Positions 1 to 9,213 of a DNA stretch of 64,000 nt are shown piece by piece (the first letter of the stretch is position 1; every line of letters starts with the position of its first letter). Both the position numbers and the translations under genes were made by a program. Under the pieces are notes generated by a model, which was given only the letters and a program-made list of their open reading frames with translations, had not been told where the DNA came from and ran no database searches. Location: assembly GCA_965224765.1 (NCBI GenBank), contig CBDDAC010000012.1, positions 496,001 to 560,000 on the forward strand, read 5' to 3'. The DNA is from CAZDBA01 sp965224765. GTDB lineage: Bacteria > Planctomycetota > Planctomycetia > Pirellulales > Pirellulaceae.

Positions 1-39
1 ATAAGTTTGTCACACAACCCGACTACTTTGGAGTCCATG

Positions 40-291
40 ATGAATACGCTTTCCAAACTGACTGCCGCCCTCGCCATCTGTTTTTCACTGATTGCAGGGA
101 CCGCCGCAGTGGCGAATTCAAATGGAACCACCGATCCATACAAAATGATCACTTCCGAGATCGCGGAACTCGAACAAGTTTTGACACTGGCTTTGTATGC
201 AGGCGATTTCAAGACTGCCGACGAGGTGGACGCCGAGATCTACGACCTTGAACTACTTTTGCTGTTGACCCGAGGGTCAACAGCAAAATAG
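40..291 (+). CDS. Small secreted protein of unknown function
   Basis: An 83-residue protein beginning MNTLSKLTAALAICF with a clear Sec signal peptide (hydrophobic core LAALAICFSLIAG-like, then TAAVANS). The mature part is about 55 residues, acidic and probably helical, and ends in a leucine-rich stretch. ATG40 is preferred over ATG37 and over an upstream TTG at 7 because GGAG at 30-33 is well spaced for it. The last 11 codons are formed by a perfect hairpin (see 257-288), so the C-terminus may be set by a repeat or terminator rather than by protein selection. I do not recognise the family. It probably acts in the periplasm. Confidence 0.55.
   Translation: MNTLSKLTAALAICFSLIAGTAAVANSNGTTDPYKMITSEIAELEQVLTLALYAGDFKTADEVDAEIYDLELLLLLTRGSTAK
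257..288 (+). terminator. Perfect 14-bp hairpin overlapping the end of the first gene
   Basis: TTTTGCTGTTGACC, a CGAG loop, then the exact reverse complement GGTCAACAGCAAAA. The stop codon TAG (289-291) follows directly. The flanking A and T runs would suit a bidirectional terminator, but the run after the stem is A-rich rather than T-rich on the plus strand, so it could equally be a small palindromic repeat that has captured the end of the ORF. Confidence 0.5.
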
Positions 292-487
292 CCAATGGAG
301 ACTTGGGCAGCGGACGATTCTCCATTTCGAGCGGGGATCTGGGCAGTGGACGATAGGCGTCCCGAGGGCAGCGTACGAAAGCCGAAACATGCACCGGCAG
401 CGAATTTGATTCTCCAATTCGGTATGATACTGCTTGCTCATTGGCGAGTCCGGTCGGTCGCAGTACATCATTTCCTGAAATCCATAC
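292..487. repeat. Intergenic stretch with two imperfect direct repeats
   Basis: GGGCAGCGGACGAT (from about 307) recurs as GGGCAGTGGACGAT (from about 343), about 37 bp apart. No gene is supported in either direction. The short ORFs here lack homology-like features and seem to reflect the repeats. Confidence 0.4.
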
Positions 488-1186
488 ATGTCGAAATCAA
501 ACATTGAGTTCCTTGCCTATGAAGAAACGCCGCTTGGTACGATTTGCCTTCGACGACGTGAACTTCTCTCCCAGCCAGGTGTTGTTGTTACGGAAGTGAC
601 TCTCAATCACGAATTCCTGATGAGCAGCCTCTACACCGACTCCGAACAGGAACTGTCTCGGATCGCCATTCAAATGCATGGCGGTGATCAATTGCGAGTC
701 ATGGTTGCTGGTTTGGGTTTGGGATACTCGGCATTCGAAGCCCTTAAATCTGAACATGTTGATCATGTCGAGGTGATCGAATTACTGCCACAAGTGATTG
801 ACTGGATGAAGGACGGACTCATCCCTCTGTCTCAGCATTTGTCCGACAATCCTCAACTTTCGGTGACACAGGCAGACGCCTATGCGAAACTCGCGAGCGT
901 TCCCGAAACGAAATACGACCTGATCCTGATTGATATCGATCACTCGCCCGATGATCGTCTAGGAGCAGGCGACAATGTCAAATTTTATTCCCATGAAGGT
1001 CTGTCGTACGCCAAAAAACACTTGCGGCCAGGCGGCGTGCTAGGCGTTTGGTCGTATGCCGAAAACTCGCCATTTGCTGATGCTCTTCGAGAAAGCTTCA
1101 ACACCGTTCGCGTTGAACCAGTCACCCATCAAAACGAACTGATTCACGAGGAACATACCGATTGGTTGTTTTTTGCATCCGATTGA
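488..1186 (+). CDS. Spermidine-synthase-like SAM-fold protein
   Basis: 232 residues with the Rossmann-like fold of the polyamine aminopropyltransferase/methyltransferase superfamily. Residues 74-80 (AGLGLGY) form the glycine-rich nucleotide loop. The acidic residue ending strand 2 is in VIELLP (Glu98), and the strand-4 motif is LILIDIDHSP (145-154). The last third has the expected helix and PGGVLGVWS strand. It lacks the usual N-terminal beta domain of true spermidine synthases and resembles the short spermidine-synthase-like proteins whose substrate is unknown. The start is an ATG just after a repeat-containing spacer. The family is fairly sure; the reaction is not. Confidence 0.75.
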   Translation: MSKSNIEFLAYEETPLGTICLRRRELLSQPGVVVTEVTLNHEFLMSSLYTDSEQELSRIAIQMHGGDQLRVMVAGLGLGYSAFEALKSEHVDHVEVIELLPQVIDWMKDGLIPLSQHLSDNPQLSVTQADAYAKLASVPETKYDLILIDIDHSPDDRLGAGDNVKFYSHEGLSYAKKHLRPGGVLGVWSYAENSPFADALRESFNTVRVEPVTHQNELIHEEHTDWLFFASD

Positions 1187-1381
1187 CTCCGAGGAACCCC
1201 CGAAGACTCAACCTGTTTCATCTACTGCACCCTTGCAGTTACCAACTGTTTATCAGCTTGAAAACAACGCCATTGTCTCTTGAATCCGTTTTTTTCTTTT
1301 CTCGACGTAAGATTTGAATCGTTGTGTCGTCTAGGCGTTGAGGATAAGCCTGATGAGAAAGCACTGAAAGAAAACGATCCA

Positions 1382-2614
1382 ATGACCAAATTTGACTTCA
1401 CCAATCGCGATGGCCACAAGCTTACAGGGCGAATCGAACTTCCAACGGGAAGCCCGAAATCATTTGCGATCTTCGCCCACTGCTTTACCTGTTCAAAAAA
1501 CGTAAAAGCGGCAACGCAAATCGCGCGTGAGCTTTCCAAACTTGGGATTGCGGTATTGCGGTTTGATTTTACGGGGCGGGGAAATAGCGAAGGTGATTTT
1601 TCCAACTCGAACTTTTCATCTAACGTCAATGACTTGATTGATGCTGCTGCCGCTTTGGAATCGCAATTTTTTGCTCCAACTCTATTGATCGGTCACAGCC
1701 TTGGGGGCGCAGCAGCACTGATGGCGGCCGCCGAAATCAGCGCGATCAAGGCCGTTGCAACGGTCGGTGCTCCCAGTGAACCGGCACACGTCGAGCACTT
1801 GATAACCAGCACAACCAAGGAAACCCACAATGATGGTTCTACCACCATCAGCCTGGGTGGAAGGGAACTGCTGATTGGCAACCAATTCATTGACGATCTA
1901 AAAAGCAATCGCCTGACTGAGTTGCTTCCGACGCTCAATAAACCCGTACTGATTCTGCACTCACCCATCGATTCGATTGTAGGAATCGACAATGCTCGAC
2001 AATTGTACGAATCCGCAAAACACCCAAAAAGTTTCGTTTCGCTTGACGGCGCAGACCACATGCTCAGCAACCCAAACGATGCAAAATTCGTTGCAGGCAT
2101 CTTAGCCGCTTGGGCGTCACGCTACTTACCAGCAGAAAGCGTATCTGAAAAACCGCAATCAATTGAAATCGAAGATGGAGTCGTCATCATTCGCGAACAA
2201 ACTGAAAGCTTGACCCAGGCGATCCAGACCAATCAACATGAGCTTTTCGCGGACGAACCGGTGAGCGTTGGTGGAAACAATAAGGGGCCAAATCCCTATG
2301 AATTACTATTGGCGTCACTGGGTGCATGCACGTCGATGACTCTCCGGATATATGCGCGACACAAAGGCCTTCCGCTCGAATCGATCGAGGTCGTCTTGAA
2401 GCATTCCCGTATTCATGCGGACGATTGCGCAACATGTGAAACTCAAAAAGGCAAAATTGACCGAATCGAAAAGATAATCATTGTTGGTGGCGATCTTACT
2501 CCGAAGCAAGTAACCCGACTCGGTGAGATCGCAGATCGTTGTCCCGTTCATCGAACTTTAACTAATGAAAAACTAATCGAAACGAAAATTGACCACCTAT
2601 CGAAATCAATCTGA
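1382..2614 (+). CDS. Bifunctional alpha/beta hydrolase-OsmC family protein
   Basis: A two-domain fusion of 410 residues. Residues 1 to about 250 are an alpha/beta hydrolase: the nucleophile elbow GHSLGG has Ser106, with Asp196 (SPIDSIVG) and His225 (GADHML) as the likely rest of the triad. Residues about 260-410 are an OsmC/Ohr-like domain with the two conserved cysteines, Cys315 in SLGACTSM and Cys386 in DRCPVHRTL, which in Ohr/OsmC reduce organic hydroperoxides. The fusion is a known architecture; the hydrolase may release substrates from esters. The frame stays open upstream to a TTG at 1280, but those 34 residues are not hydrolase-like, so ATG1382 is chosen. Confidence 0.88.
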   Translation: MTKFDFTNRDGHKLTGRIELPTGSPKSFAIFAHCFTCSKNVKAATQIARELSKLGIAVLRFDFTGRGNSEGDFSNSNFSSNVNDLIDAAAALESQFFAPTLLIGHSLGGAAALMAAAEISAIKAVATVGAPSEPAHVEHLITSTTKETHNDGSTTISLGGRELLIGNQFIDDLKSNRLTELLPTLNKPVLILHSPIDSIVGIDNARQLYESAKHPKSFVSLDGADHMLSNPNDAKFVAGILAAWASRYLPAESVSEKPQSIEIEDGVVIIREQTESLTQAIQTNQHELFADEPVSVGGNNKGPNPYELLLASLGACTSMTLRIYARHKGLPLESIEVVLKHSRIHADDCATCETQKGKIDRIEKIIIVGGDLTPKQVTRLGEIADRCPVHRTLTNEKLIETKIDHLSKSI

Positions 2615-2676
2615 TACCAATCCATGTATTCACCCAAACCGTCGCTCCCGCGACTCTGGCTTTTGGGTGGGATGTT

Positions 2677-2725
2677 GCCCCAGACTAAAAGTCTGGGGCT
2701 AAAAGAAATTGTCACTCTGTGACAA
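2677..2725. repeat. P2-type hairpin plus a second small palindrome
   Basis: GCCCCAGACT-AAA-AGTCTGGGGC (2677-2699) is one copy of the P2 hairpin family seen again at 5677, 5870, 6039 and 45592. It is followed at 2709-2725 by TTGTCAC-TCT-GTGACAA. Neither has a convincing T-tail. Located between two convergent genes. Confidence 0.65.
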
Positions 2726-2801
2726 GTGCCGACAAGCCTGAGGAACCCGAGTGAGGATGCGAAACAACCACTTTTCACCCACTCATTCCGTCGGAGAGCC
2801 G

Positions 2802-2845
2802 AAAAAAAACGCCAGCCGCATGATTCGAAAACCACGCGACTGGCG
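2802..2845 (-). terminator. Rho-independent terminator of the FG-GAP/NHL gene
   Basis: Read on the minus strand: stem CGCCAGTCGC, a loop of 16 bases, GCGGCTGGCG, then eight T. It lies 38 bp beyond the stop codon of the gene ending at 2883. Confidence 0.8.
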
Positions 2846-2882
2846 TAAATGCTTGGCGTATGACAATTGCCACACCAGCAAA

Positions 2883-5492
2883 TTAATTTCGAGGTGTAAT
2901 TTCCACGCGACGAATTCGTGTTGGCGATAAATTGTTTTGATCACCAGATGTCGGACTCGTCTCGTTGATGTACATCCACTTCTCATCGTGGCTGATGATC
3001 ACACTATTGGGTAGTGAAAGTGAGCACACACGAGCCGCGCCGTCTTCCTTGCCGCGTTTACCACTTCCAACAAACAGTTCGGCTCGTCCGGCAAGATCCA
3101 CTAGATAAACTCGACACGCTTTGCGCGCAATCACGTAGAGATAACCTTTGTGGTAGACCAAATGCCCGTTGTTTGCGCCGGGCAATGTTGCCAACCGAGT
3201 CGCGTTCCCTTGGGAATCTATCTTGATCACATCTCCGTTGCCGAAATTGCACACGTACAGCGTATCATCGGGCGTCACCGTGATTCCATTGGGACAGTTC
3301 AACAGAGGACTGTCACAAAAAATTTGCTTCTGTCCATCTGGAGTCACTTTGCTGATCGTATTGCTGCCGCAGTTGCATACAAAAAGATCCTTCTGGCTGT
3401 TAAACGCCAGTCCAACGGGTGCCTTGAATCCTTTTGCGAAAACAATCGCCTTGCCAGTTGGATCAATCTTGCTGACGAACCCACCACGGATGCTTGACTG
3501 AAAAAGATTTCCTTCCGAGTCAAAGGTATTGCCGGAGCCTCCAAACAGCTCATTGCAAAACAATTCAGATTTACCGTCGGCGGTCACCTTAAAGAGCTGC
3601 GTTCCGCGGGTGCCACGGCCATTCAATTGCGATCCAAAATCTGCCGTATAGAGGTTGCCGGACGAGTCGATATTCACCCCCCCAGTGCCGCCATCAATAT
3701 CGTCCAACAGAGTCGTGACTTCTCCTGCGGATAGTTTCACATGATCAGACGAGTCACTAGCATTGCCCCCTTTAGCAAAATCCTCTCCAGCAACGATAAG
3801 AACTCGCCCAGTCTTGGTTCCTCCCTTGTTGCACCAGGCCGACGTCAGGAGAAAATCAACGTTGCCATCACCATCGACATCACCAATTCCACACGCATCA
3901 AATCCGAGAGAATCTCCTGCTTGCTTGCACGTCCAGGTGCGCAAAAGTTTACCGTCGCGTGCTGAACTGTAGAGGTAAACCTTTCCTCCCGACTTGGAGC
4001 CTTCGGCATTTTGCCACGCGCCAATGACAAGATCGCCAACGCCATCTCCATCGACGTCACCCGCATCACTGGGTGATGTCCCCAGTCCTTCTCCCGGCAC
4101 CGCTCCATGCAAAGTCAAAATCTCCTTTCCATTTGCTCCACTGTGGACCACGACTTTGCCGCCACCACGAACTTTGGTGTTGTCGCTAAAGTCAGAAGCG
4201 TAAACATCTGGCACCCCATCACCATCAAGATCGCCGGGAAAAGCGATAAACATTTGCCCAAGATTGACGCTGTTCTGGTCACCGTCAATCTTGAATCGCA
4301 GGCTGGGTTTGCTGTTTTTGATGTGATAGACGTAAACACATCCGCGGCGTGCTGGCCCCGCGTTTTGGGCTCCAACGGCAAGCAGTATTTCTCCATTCTC
4401 CATCTTGGCAGCTGCGGCTGCATTGCCATAACCGTCGCCAGCTCGTTCTCCACCTAACTCAAAAATGGGCTCCGCTGATTTACCGGAATAGACAACAACT
4501 CGCCCGCTTTTCTGGGCCTTGCCATCGCCAGCCATTTCACCGACGAGAAAATCGGGAATATCATCACCATCAACGTCCCCCATCTCGCTGACCTCGTAGC
4601 CAAACTGGCCAGCCCGAGTACTTCCGGAAATGGAATGAATGACCGACGCGTCCTTCCCTGAATAAACGAACGCTGCTCCCACGCCTTTTGCGTTGGGTGC
4701 ACCTGCAATGACATCGGCAATGCCATCCCGATTGACGTCTCCTACTCCTACTGCACTGTTGCCGAGACGATCACCAGCTTTTCCGGTAACTTCGAATAGC
4801 AGCTTTCCAGACTTGCTGGAATAAATGTAGATTTTGCCAGCGCCATTTTGAAACGTTGGCGCTGTGGTAACAAAATCGATAGCTCCATCACCATCCACAT
4901 CACCGACGCGGCGCGCGGTCCACCCAAACTGATCTCCCGCGTTCTCACCCGACAAATTTTGAATCACTCGACTTGATTCAACAAACAACTGATCGCTGCT
5001 TAACCATGAAGGTTGATAGTTTTGAAAGCGAGGATCATTTTTGATGTTGTTAAAATCCGTGTCAATTTTCAGCTGATTGAAGTCATTGAAACCAGCCGCA
5101 ATGGCTTTGTCCAGCATTTCGAAAGCGTCGTCTGTTTTTTCCTGAAGTGAGTAAATGCATGCAATATTATAAAGACTGGTTGCTTTCACTGTAGGAAACT
5201 CCTTGGCTTTCTCGTAAGACTCCAAGGCTTCTTCGTACTTTTGCTGGCCATGCTGAGCATATCCCAGCAAGAACCAGGGACCGGGTTTGTCGGCAAACAT
5301 TGTGGTTGCTTTTTTCAAAACATTTTCCGCCTCGGGAAAATTGTTTTGATTGATCAAGTTCTGTGCCATTCGCATTAATGCAACTAGCCTTGATCTTGGT
5401 TGCTGTGGCGGTTGTCCGCGAAGTTGAGACGCACTCAACATCAATAACGCGACACCCCACAAAATCATTTTAGATTTTGAAATCGCTAACAT
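2883..5492 (-). CDS. Secreted TPR, FG-GAP and NHL/SMP-30-type propeller protein
   Basis: 870 residues. The start is the ATG at 5492 because AAGAGGAG lies 6 bases upstream; the frame stays open for 125 further codons, but these are translated repeats. Order: signal peptide (ILWGVALLMLSASQLRG); TPR region about 35-150 (one clear repeat, AWFLLGYAQHGQQKYEEALE-like); about seven FG-GAP blades, six with a calcium-binding-like loop of the GDVDGDG type; then a C-terminal six-bladed NHL/gluconolactonase-like propeller (for example FCDSPLLNCPNGITVTPDD). These domains bind calcium or ligands; no catalytic set was identified. Likely periplasmic or surface-associated. Terminator at 2802-2845. Confidence 0.82.
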   Translation of the reverse strand: MLAISKSKMILWGVALLMLSASQLRGQPPQQPRSRLVALMRMAQNLINQNNFPEAENVLKKATTMFADKPGPWFLLGYAQHGQQKYEEALESYEKAKEFPTVKATSLYNIACIYSLQEKTDDAFEMLDKAIAAGFNDFNQLKIDTDFNNIKNDPRFQNYQPSWLSSDQLFVESSRVIQNLSGENAGDQFGWTARRVGDVDGDGAIDFVTTAPTFQNGAGKIYIYSSKSGKLLFEVTGKAGDRLGNSAVGVGDVNRDGIADVIAGAPNAKGVGAAFVYSGKDASVIHSISGSTRAGQFGYEVSEMGDVDGDDIPDFLVGEMAGDGKAQKSGRVVVYSGKSAEPIFELGGERAGDGYGNAAAAAKMENGEILLAVGAQNAGPARRGCVYVYHIKNSKPSLRFKIDGDQNSVNLGQMFIAFPGDLDGDGVPDVYASDFSDNTKVRGGGKVVVHSGANGKEILTLHGAVPGEGLGTSPSDAGDVDGDGVGDLVIGAWQNAEGSKSGGKVYLYSSARDGKLLRTWTCKQAGDSLGFDACGIGDVDGDGNVDFLLTSAWCNKGGTKTGRVLIVAGEDFAKGGNASDSSDHVKLSAGEVTTLLDDIDGGTGGVNIDSSGNLYTADFGSQLNGRGTRGTQLFKVTADGKSELFCNELFGGSGNTFDSEGNLFQSSIRGGFVSKIDPTGKAIVFAKGFKAPVGLAFNSQKDLFVCNCGSNTISKVTPDGQKQIFCDSPLLNCPNGITVTPDDTLYVCNFGNGDVIKIDSQGNATRLATLPGANNGHLVYHKGYLYVIARKACRVYLVDLAGRAELFVGSGKRGKEDGAARVCSLSLPNSVIISHDEKWMYINETSPTSGDQNNLSPTRIRRVEITPRN

Positions 5493-5650
5493 ATAGACTC
5501 CTCTTACTAACCTTGCCCGTGTTTGATTCTGACAAGTCTTCGCCAACAAACCAATAAAACGTCGCGTAATGTGTGCCTGCTTACAGCGAAGGGCAAAATC
5601 GTAACGGTGACAATCTACAAGAAAACTCGCAAAGTGATCTTCACCTGCGG

Positions 5651-6160
5651 ATGCCGCAGAGCGGCTATGTCCATTAGCCCCAGACTTTAAGTCTGGAGTG
5701 GCACATTGCCTAGGTAGTGGGAGTCGTGGAACGACGGAATCTGTCTGGTGCAGCGATCCTATCCCAGGCGCGTGCGATTCCTCGGAAGCATCGTCCTCGC
5801 TCACGCGTCGGGTTTCCATTGGAAACGTAATCCGCCAGTGAGGATGCCGCAGAGCGGCTATGTCCATTAGCCCCGGACTTTAAACTTAGCGTGAGTCGTG
5901 GAACGACGGAATCCGTCTGGTGCAGCGATCCTATCCCAGGCGCGTGCGATTCCTCGGAAGCATCGTCCTCGCTCACGCGTCGGGTTTCCATTGGAAACGT
6001 AATCCGCCAGTGAGGATGCCGCAGAGCGGCTATGTCCATTAGCCCCAGACTTTAAAGTCTGGACGTAGCATGAGTCGTGGAACGACGGCATCCGTCTGGT
6101 GCGGCGATCCTATCCAATGCTTGCGATTTCTCGGAAGCATCGTCCTCGCTCACGCGCTTT
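5651..6160. repeat. Tandem array of 172-193-bp units containing P1 and P2 palindromes
   Basis: ATGCCGCAGAGCGGCTATGT starts copies at 5651, 5844 and 6016 (periods 193 and 172). Each unit contains the P2 hairpin (degenerate in the second unit), then GAGTCGTGGAACGACGG, then CAGCGATCCTATCC, and the P1 core with CCTCGCTCACGCG. The third unit is interrupted by the IS4-family element at 6157. Translated on the minus strand the P1 part reads METRRVSEDD, which explains the false N-terminal extension of the gene ending at 2883. Confidence 0.9.
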
Positions 6161-7664
6161 GAAGTTGCGCTCTTTTTGGGTGCTATCAGAAATTGATATT
6201 GCATGAAAAGCAGTCTCCCCCGATGTCCAGTTCATTGAATTCTCACCTTTGACCAAAGGAGACTGCAATGATCATCGTCGAACAAACCGCGGGATCGCTC
6301 AAGAGGTATCTCGAAAAAAGCTTGGTTTCTGAATACGCCCGGTTGATGGTGATGCGAATGGTACTGGCATTTTTATTGCATCGTGGCCGCATGTCTTGCT
6401 CGTCGGCGGCGGGGATGATTGCTTCCCGGCCCATGCATCGTGGCCAGGTGACTCGTTTTTTGGCGCGTCCTCGTTGGCAGAAAGTCGATTTTAACCAACC
6501 GCTACGGGCGGCCCTGCTGCAATTAGAAAGTGGGAAAGGGAAGTTCATTTTTATCGTGGACCTGACGCTTTTCAGTCAGGCGGGTGTTAAATCCGAGAAC
6601 ACTTACAGCACCGGTAATCGGGAACGGCGCAAAATCAAAAAAGGCTCTCGCTACAACAAGAAGAAAACCCGTCGCAAGAAAGTTCATGGCTTTACGTTTG
6701 GACTGTTAATCACGCCTTCGGGATATCGGATTCCATTTCAAACTCCTCACTACACCAAAGAGTATTCGAAGAAGAAAGGCATAACGCCTCAAACCAGTGC
6801 CCAGGCGATGGCTGAGATGATTCGCCAACTGCCGTTGGACGAAGAAGCCGAAGTGGTAGTGCTGGGGGACACGGCCTATGACGCTCGCTGCGTTCAGGAA
6901 GCTTGCGATGAGCGAGGCTACATCTGGATCACTCCGGCCAACGCCGAGCGTGTGTATGCTGGGCCCACTGGAGAACGACCAAAATTACGATCACGTCTGA
7001 AGGATTGGACGGGAATGTCGCTGAAAACGATCAGGCTTCGAGCCTCAACTGGCAAGTACGCTGACTATCGGCGACTGTCTCGTTGGCGTGTTGGGCCGAA
7101 AACGAAAACCAGGACGTATTACGCCCATCAGGAAAAACGGAACGTTCACAACGTAGGTTGTGTGGGACTTGTTTTTTCGACAATGAAACCAAATTTGGAG
7201 AAAGCGACTCCCAATGATGTCAAAATATTGATGACCAATGCGACCGGCATGAGTGTGACCGAGGTGATTGAGTTATATTCGCTGCGCTGGCAGATCGAGT
7301 TATTTTTCAAAGAACTGAAATCAACGCTGGGCGTTGGCCAGTATCAGTTTGAAAAATTCGAAGCCGTGGTAGCTTGGATCAACTGCGCGATTACGACGGT
7401 GCTGTTCCTGGAACAGCTTCGAGCCCGGAAACTTGCTGATCGACGCTTGAGCGAGGAACGACGGCGTTGGTGGGTGGCGCAGCGAATCCACGGATTGTCT
7501 GAAGCCTTTCACCAGCAATGTACTGGCGAGGAGATGAATTACCTCGCCAAACGACTGGAAACTTCTGGAGGCGTTCAAAAAATGAAACGATTGCTCATGC
7601 TCGCTTTACCCAAAGAATTCCGAAGTGCCGTATGATTTTCAAGCAATATAGCGCAACTTCAAAA
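6157..7664 (+). mobile_element. Complete IS4-family insertion sequence (about 1508 bp)
   Basis: The ends carry inverted repeats TTTGAAGTTGCGCT (from 6158) and AGCGCAACTTCAAA (to 7663). The 8-bp sequence CTCACGCG is directly repeated at 6149-6156 and 7665-7672, a target duplication. Removing the element and one copy restores an uninterrupted P1 core, so it inserted into an existing repeat. One intact transposase gene lies inside. Confidence 0.92.
6268..7635 (+). CDS. IS4-family transposase
   Basis: 455 residues, a DDE transposase. The first Asp is in IFIVDLTLF (about residue 97), the second in VVLGDTAYDA (about residue 200), and the Glu is in YSLRWQIELFFKELKS, which matches the IS4 signature Y-x2-R-x3-E-x6-K exactly. 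The basic stretch RRKIKKGSRYNKKKTRRKK between the first two Asp residues is likely DNA-binding. AAAGGAG lies 6 to 12 bases before the ATG. No frameshift or stop: apparently functional. Confidence 0.93.
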   Translation: MIIVEQTAGSLKRYLEKSLVSEYARLMVMRMVLAFLLHRGRMSCSSAAGMIASRPMHRGQVTRFLARPRWQKVDFNQPLRAALLQLESGKGKFIFIVDLTLFSQAGVKSENTYSTGNRERRKIKKGSRYNKKKTRRKKVHGFTFGLLITPSGYRIPFQTPHYTKEYSKKKGITPQTSAQAMAEMIRQLPLDEEAEVVVLGDTAYDARCVQEACDERGYIWITPANAERVYAGPTGERPKLRSRLKDWTGMSLKTIRLRASTGKYADYRRLSRWRVGPKTKTRTYYAHQEKRNVHNVGCVGLVFSTMKPNLEKATPNDVKILMTNATGMSVTEVIELYSLRWQIELFFKELKSTLGVGQYQFEKFEAVVAWINCAITTVLFLEQLRARKLADRRLSEERRRWWVAQRIHGLSEAFHQQCTGEEMNYLAKRLETSGGVQKMKRLLMLALPKEFRSAV

Positions 7665-7686
7665 CTCACGCGTCGGGTTTCCATTG
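7665..7686. repeat. Right half of the P1 repeat split by the IS4-family element
   Basis: CTCACGCGTCGGGTTTCCAT directly follows the IS end. The left half (CGTCCTCGCTCACGCG) ends at 6156. The first 8 bases are the target duplication. Confidence 0.9.
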
Positions 7687-7803
7687 ACTGCTCTGCCGAT
7701 CAACTTCGAGCACGTTCGATTTCGCCTGATAGTGGTACCGAAAGAATTCACCTTCGCGGTCAGCAGCAATGCGACAGATGTCAACTCAACAAATTGACTC
7801 CAA

Positions 7804-9129
7804 CTAGCCGATCGAAGGCAAAAAACTGAGCACGTCACCAATCCAACTCGAGATCTGTTCTGCCCATGTCGCCTTTACGCTTCTTCCGACCACAAACACA
7901 ACGAATGCCAGATAGATAAACAAAAGTAAGAATGCCTTGCCGCGTTTCATCTCGACGTACGGAACACCCGACGCCGTGCGCCCGCGTTTGCCGATGAAAT
8001 AGACAAGAAAGCCAACAACGGTCAAAACCAAAAGCAAAAACCTCAACTCGCCGCTCTGATGGGCAATCTCTGGAGACATAACGATGGGGCCATTGATCAT
8101 CGTGTAAAGGAACAACGGCAGACCCAAAGCAAAACAAACGTCAAAAATGTTGCTTCCCAGTGCGTTTGCGACGGCGTCATCATAGTCACCGTCTCGAGCG
8201 TCTCGAATTGACATCACCGTATCGGGCACGCTGGTCGCCATCGACGCAAAAATCACGGCAACAAACATGGTGGGCATTCCGAATCCCTCCAATTGCATAC
8301 CAAACAACTCATAATGCTGGTGCGATTCGTTCCCCGGCCCCGTTCCCAACCACTCACAGGCCTTAACAAGCAAGAAACAGGCACCGCCAATCACGGCAGA
8401 CGAGGTCAATAAGAGAGGCCATCCATTCCACGTCTCCTCCTTGATTTGCTGCTCATGTTTATCCTTGATAAAGAAGCCTTCCAAGTTCATCAAGGGGCCG
8501 CCGGAAAGCCAATAAAAAACGCTGCCAAACACCGTTCTGCGTCCATCTCCCTCGCTTTTCATTTTTTCGTCAGCGCCTTGGTCAGCGCCTGCAACGGATT
8601 TCATAGATGTCAACATGTAGACCAGGTAGGCACCGTACATTGCCATCAGGATCAACCCTTGCCACCAAAACAACGAAGGCCCATTGATTAGCAAAATTAA
8701 AATGAATTCGCAAAGAATCAGCGATAGCCCATCGCGCAGGAGGACCTTGGTGGAAACGTTAACCGACGTCACCTTTTTGCCCATGACCACGACGCCAACC
8801 ACCGTCAGAATACATGCTGCCGGGATAATCATGCCATTGAAAAGTGCACTCCCTGCCGTCGTCCCAATTCCTACGGAAAACCCATCCTTGTCGGACAAAA
8901 TGAACAGGGCAATCAAAGTCGTAAAGAGTTCTGGAAGTGAGCTGGAAATCGCATTGATGGTCCCTCCACGTACTCCTTCAGAAAGATTCCTGCCGATATA
9001 CTCCGACGCCACTTCGAAACCGTCACAAGCTCGCCAAATCAGTAAACAAGTAAAGAGAATCAGCAGTGTCGGAAACATTAATCCGAGAAAAGGGACCGAC
9101 TCAGTTGCTGCCAGAACAATCAATTCCAT
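7804..9129 (-). CDS. Na+/Ca2+ exchanger-family (CaCA) cation antiporter
   Basis: 441 residues with about 10-11 membrane segments in two inverted halves. The alpha-1 repeat is at about 55-102 (GGTINAISSSLPELFTTL and GTTAGSALFN) and the alpha-2 repeat at about 294-337 (FASMATSVPDTVMSIRDA and ANALGSNIFDV). Both carry the Ser/Pro-Glu or Pro-Asp and GSxxFD/N features that bind cations in the CaCA superfamily. A charged cytoplasmic loop lies between the halves (about 180-235). It should exchange Ca2+ or another cation for Na+ or H+ at the inner membrane; the ion cannot be told from sequence. Stands alone downstream of two TerB-like genes, from which a terminator separates it. Confidence 0.87.
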   Translation of the reverse strand: MELIVLAATESVPFLGLMFPTLLILFTCLLIWRACDGFEVASEYIGRNLSEGVRGGTINAISSSLPELFTTLIALFILSDKDGFSVGIGTTAGSALFNGMIIPAACILTVVGVVVMGKKVTSVNVSTKVLLRDGLSLILCEFILILLINGPSLFWWQGLILMAMYGAYLVYMLTSMKSVAGADQGADEKMKSEGDGRRTVFGSVFYWLSGGPLMNLEGFFIKDKHEQQIKEETWNGWPLLLTSSAVIGGACFLLVKACEWLGTGPGNESHQHYELFGMQLEGFGMPTMFVAVIFASMATSVPDTVMSIRDARDGDYDDAVANALGSNIFDVCFALGLPLFLYTMINGPIVMSPEIAHQSGELRFLLLVLTVVGFLVYFIGKRGRTASGVPYVEMKRGKAFLLLFIYLAFVVFVVGRSVKATWAEQISSWIGDVLSFLPSIG

Positions 9130-9163
9130 TACCTAGTTATCCTGAATAACGCTGCAAAAAACA

Positions 9164-9192
9164 AACCGATTCACTTAAACAATGAATCGGTT
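9164..9192 (-). terminator. Terminator between the TerB-like pair and the antiporter gene
   Basis: AACCGATTCA, a 9-base loop, TGAATCGGTT. On the minus strand it is followed by TGTTTTTT; on the plus strand six T also follow, so it could work both ways. Confidence 0.75.
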
Positions 9193-9213
9193 TTTTGGAT
9201 TTCAAAAAAAGGC

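Noticed and set aside
5493..5867. N-terminal extension of the FG-GAP/NHL protein (125 residues beginning MDIAALRHPH)
   Set aside because: It is translated repeat sequence; a strong ribosome site and a signal peptide start at 5492.
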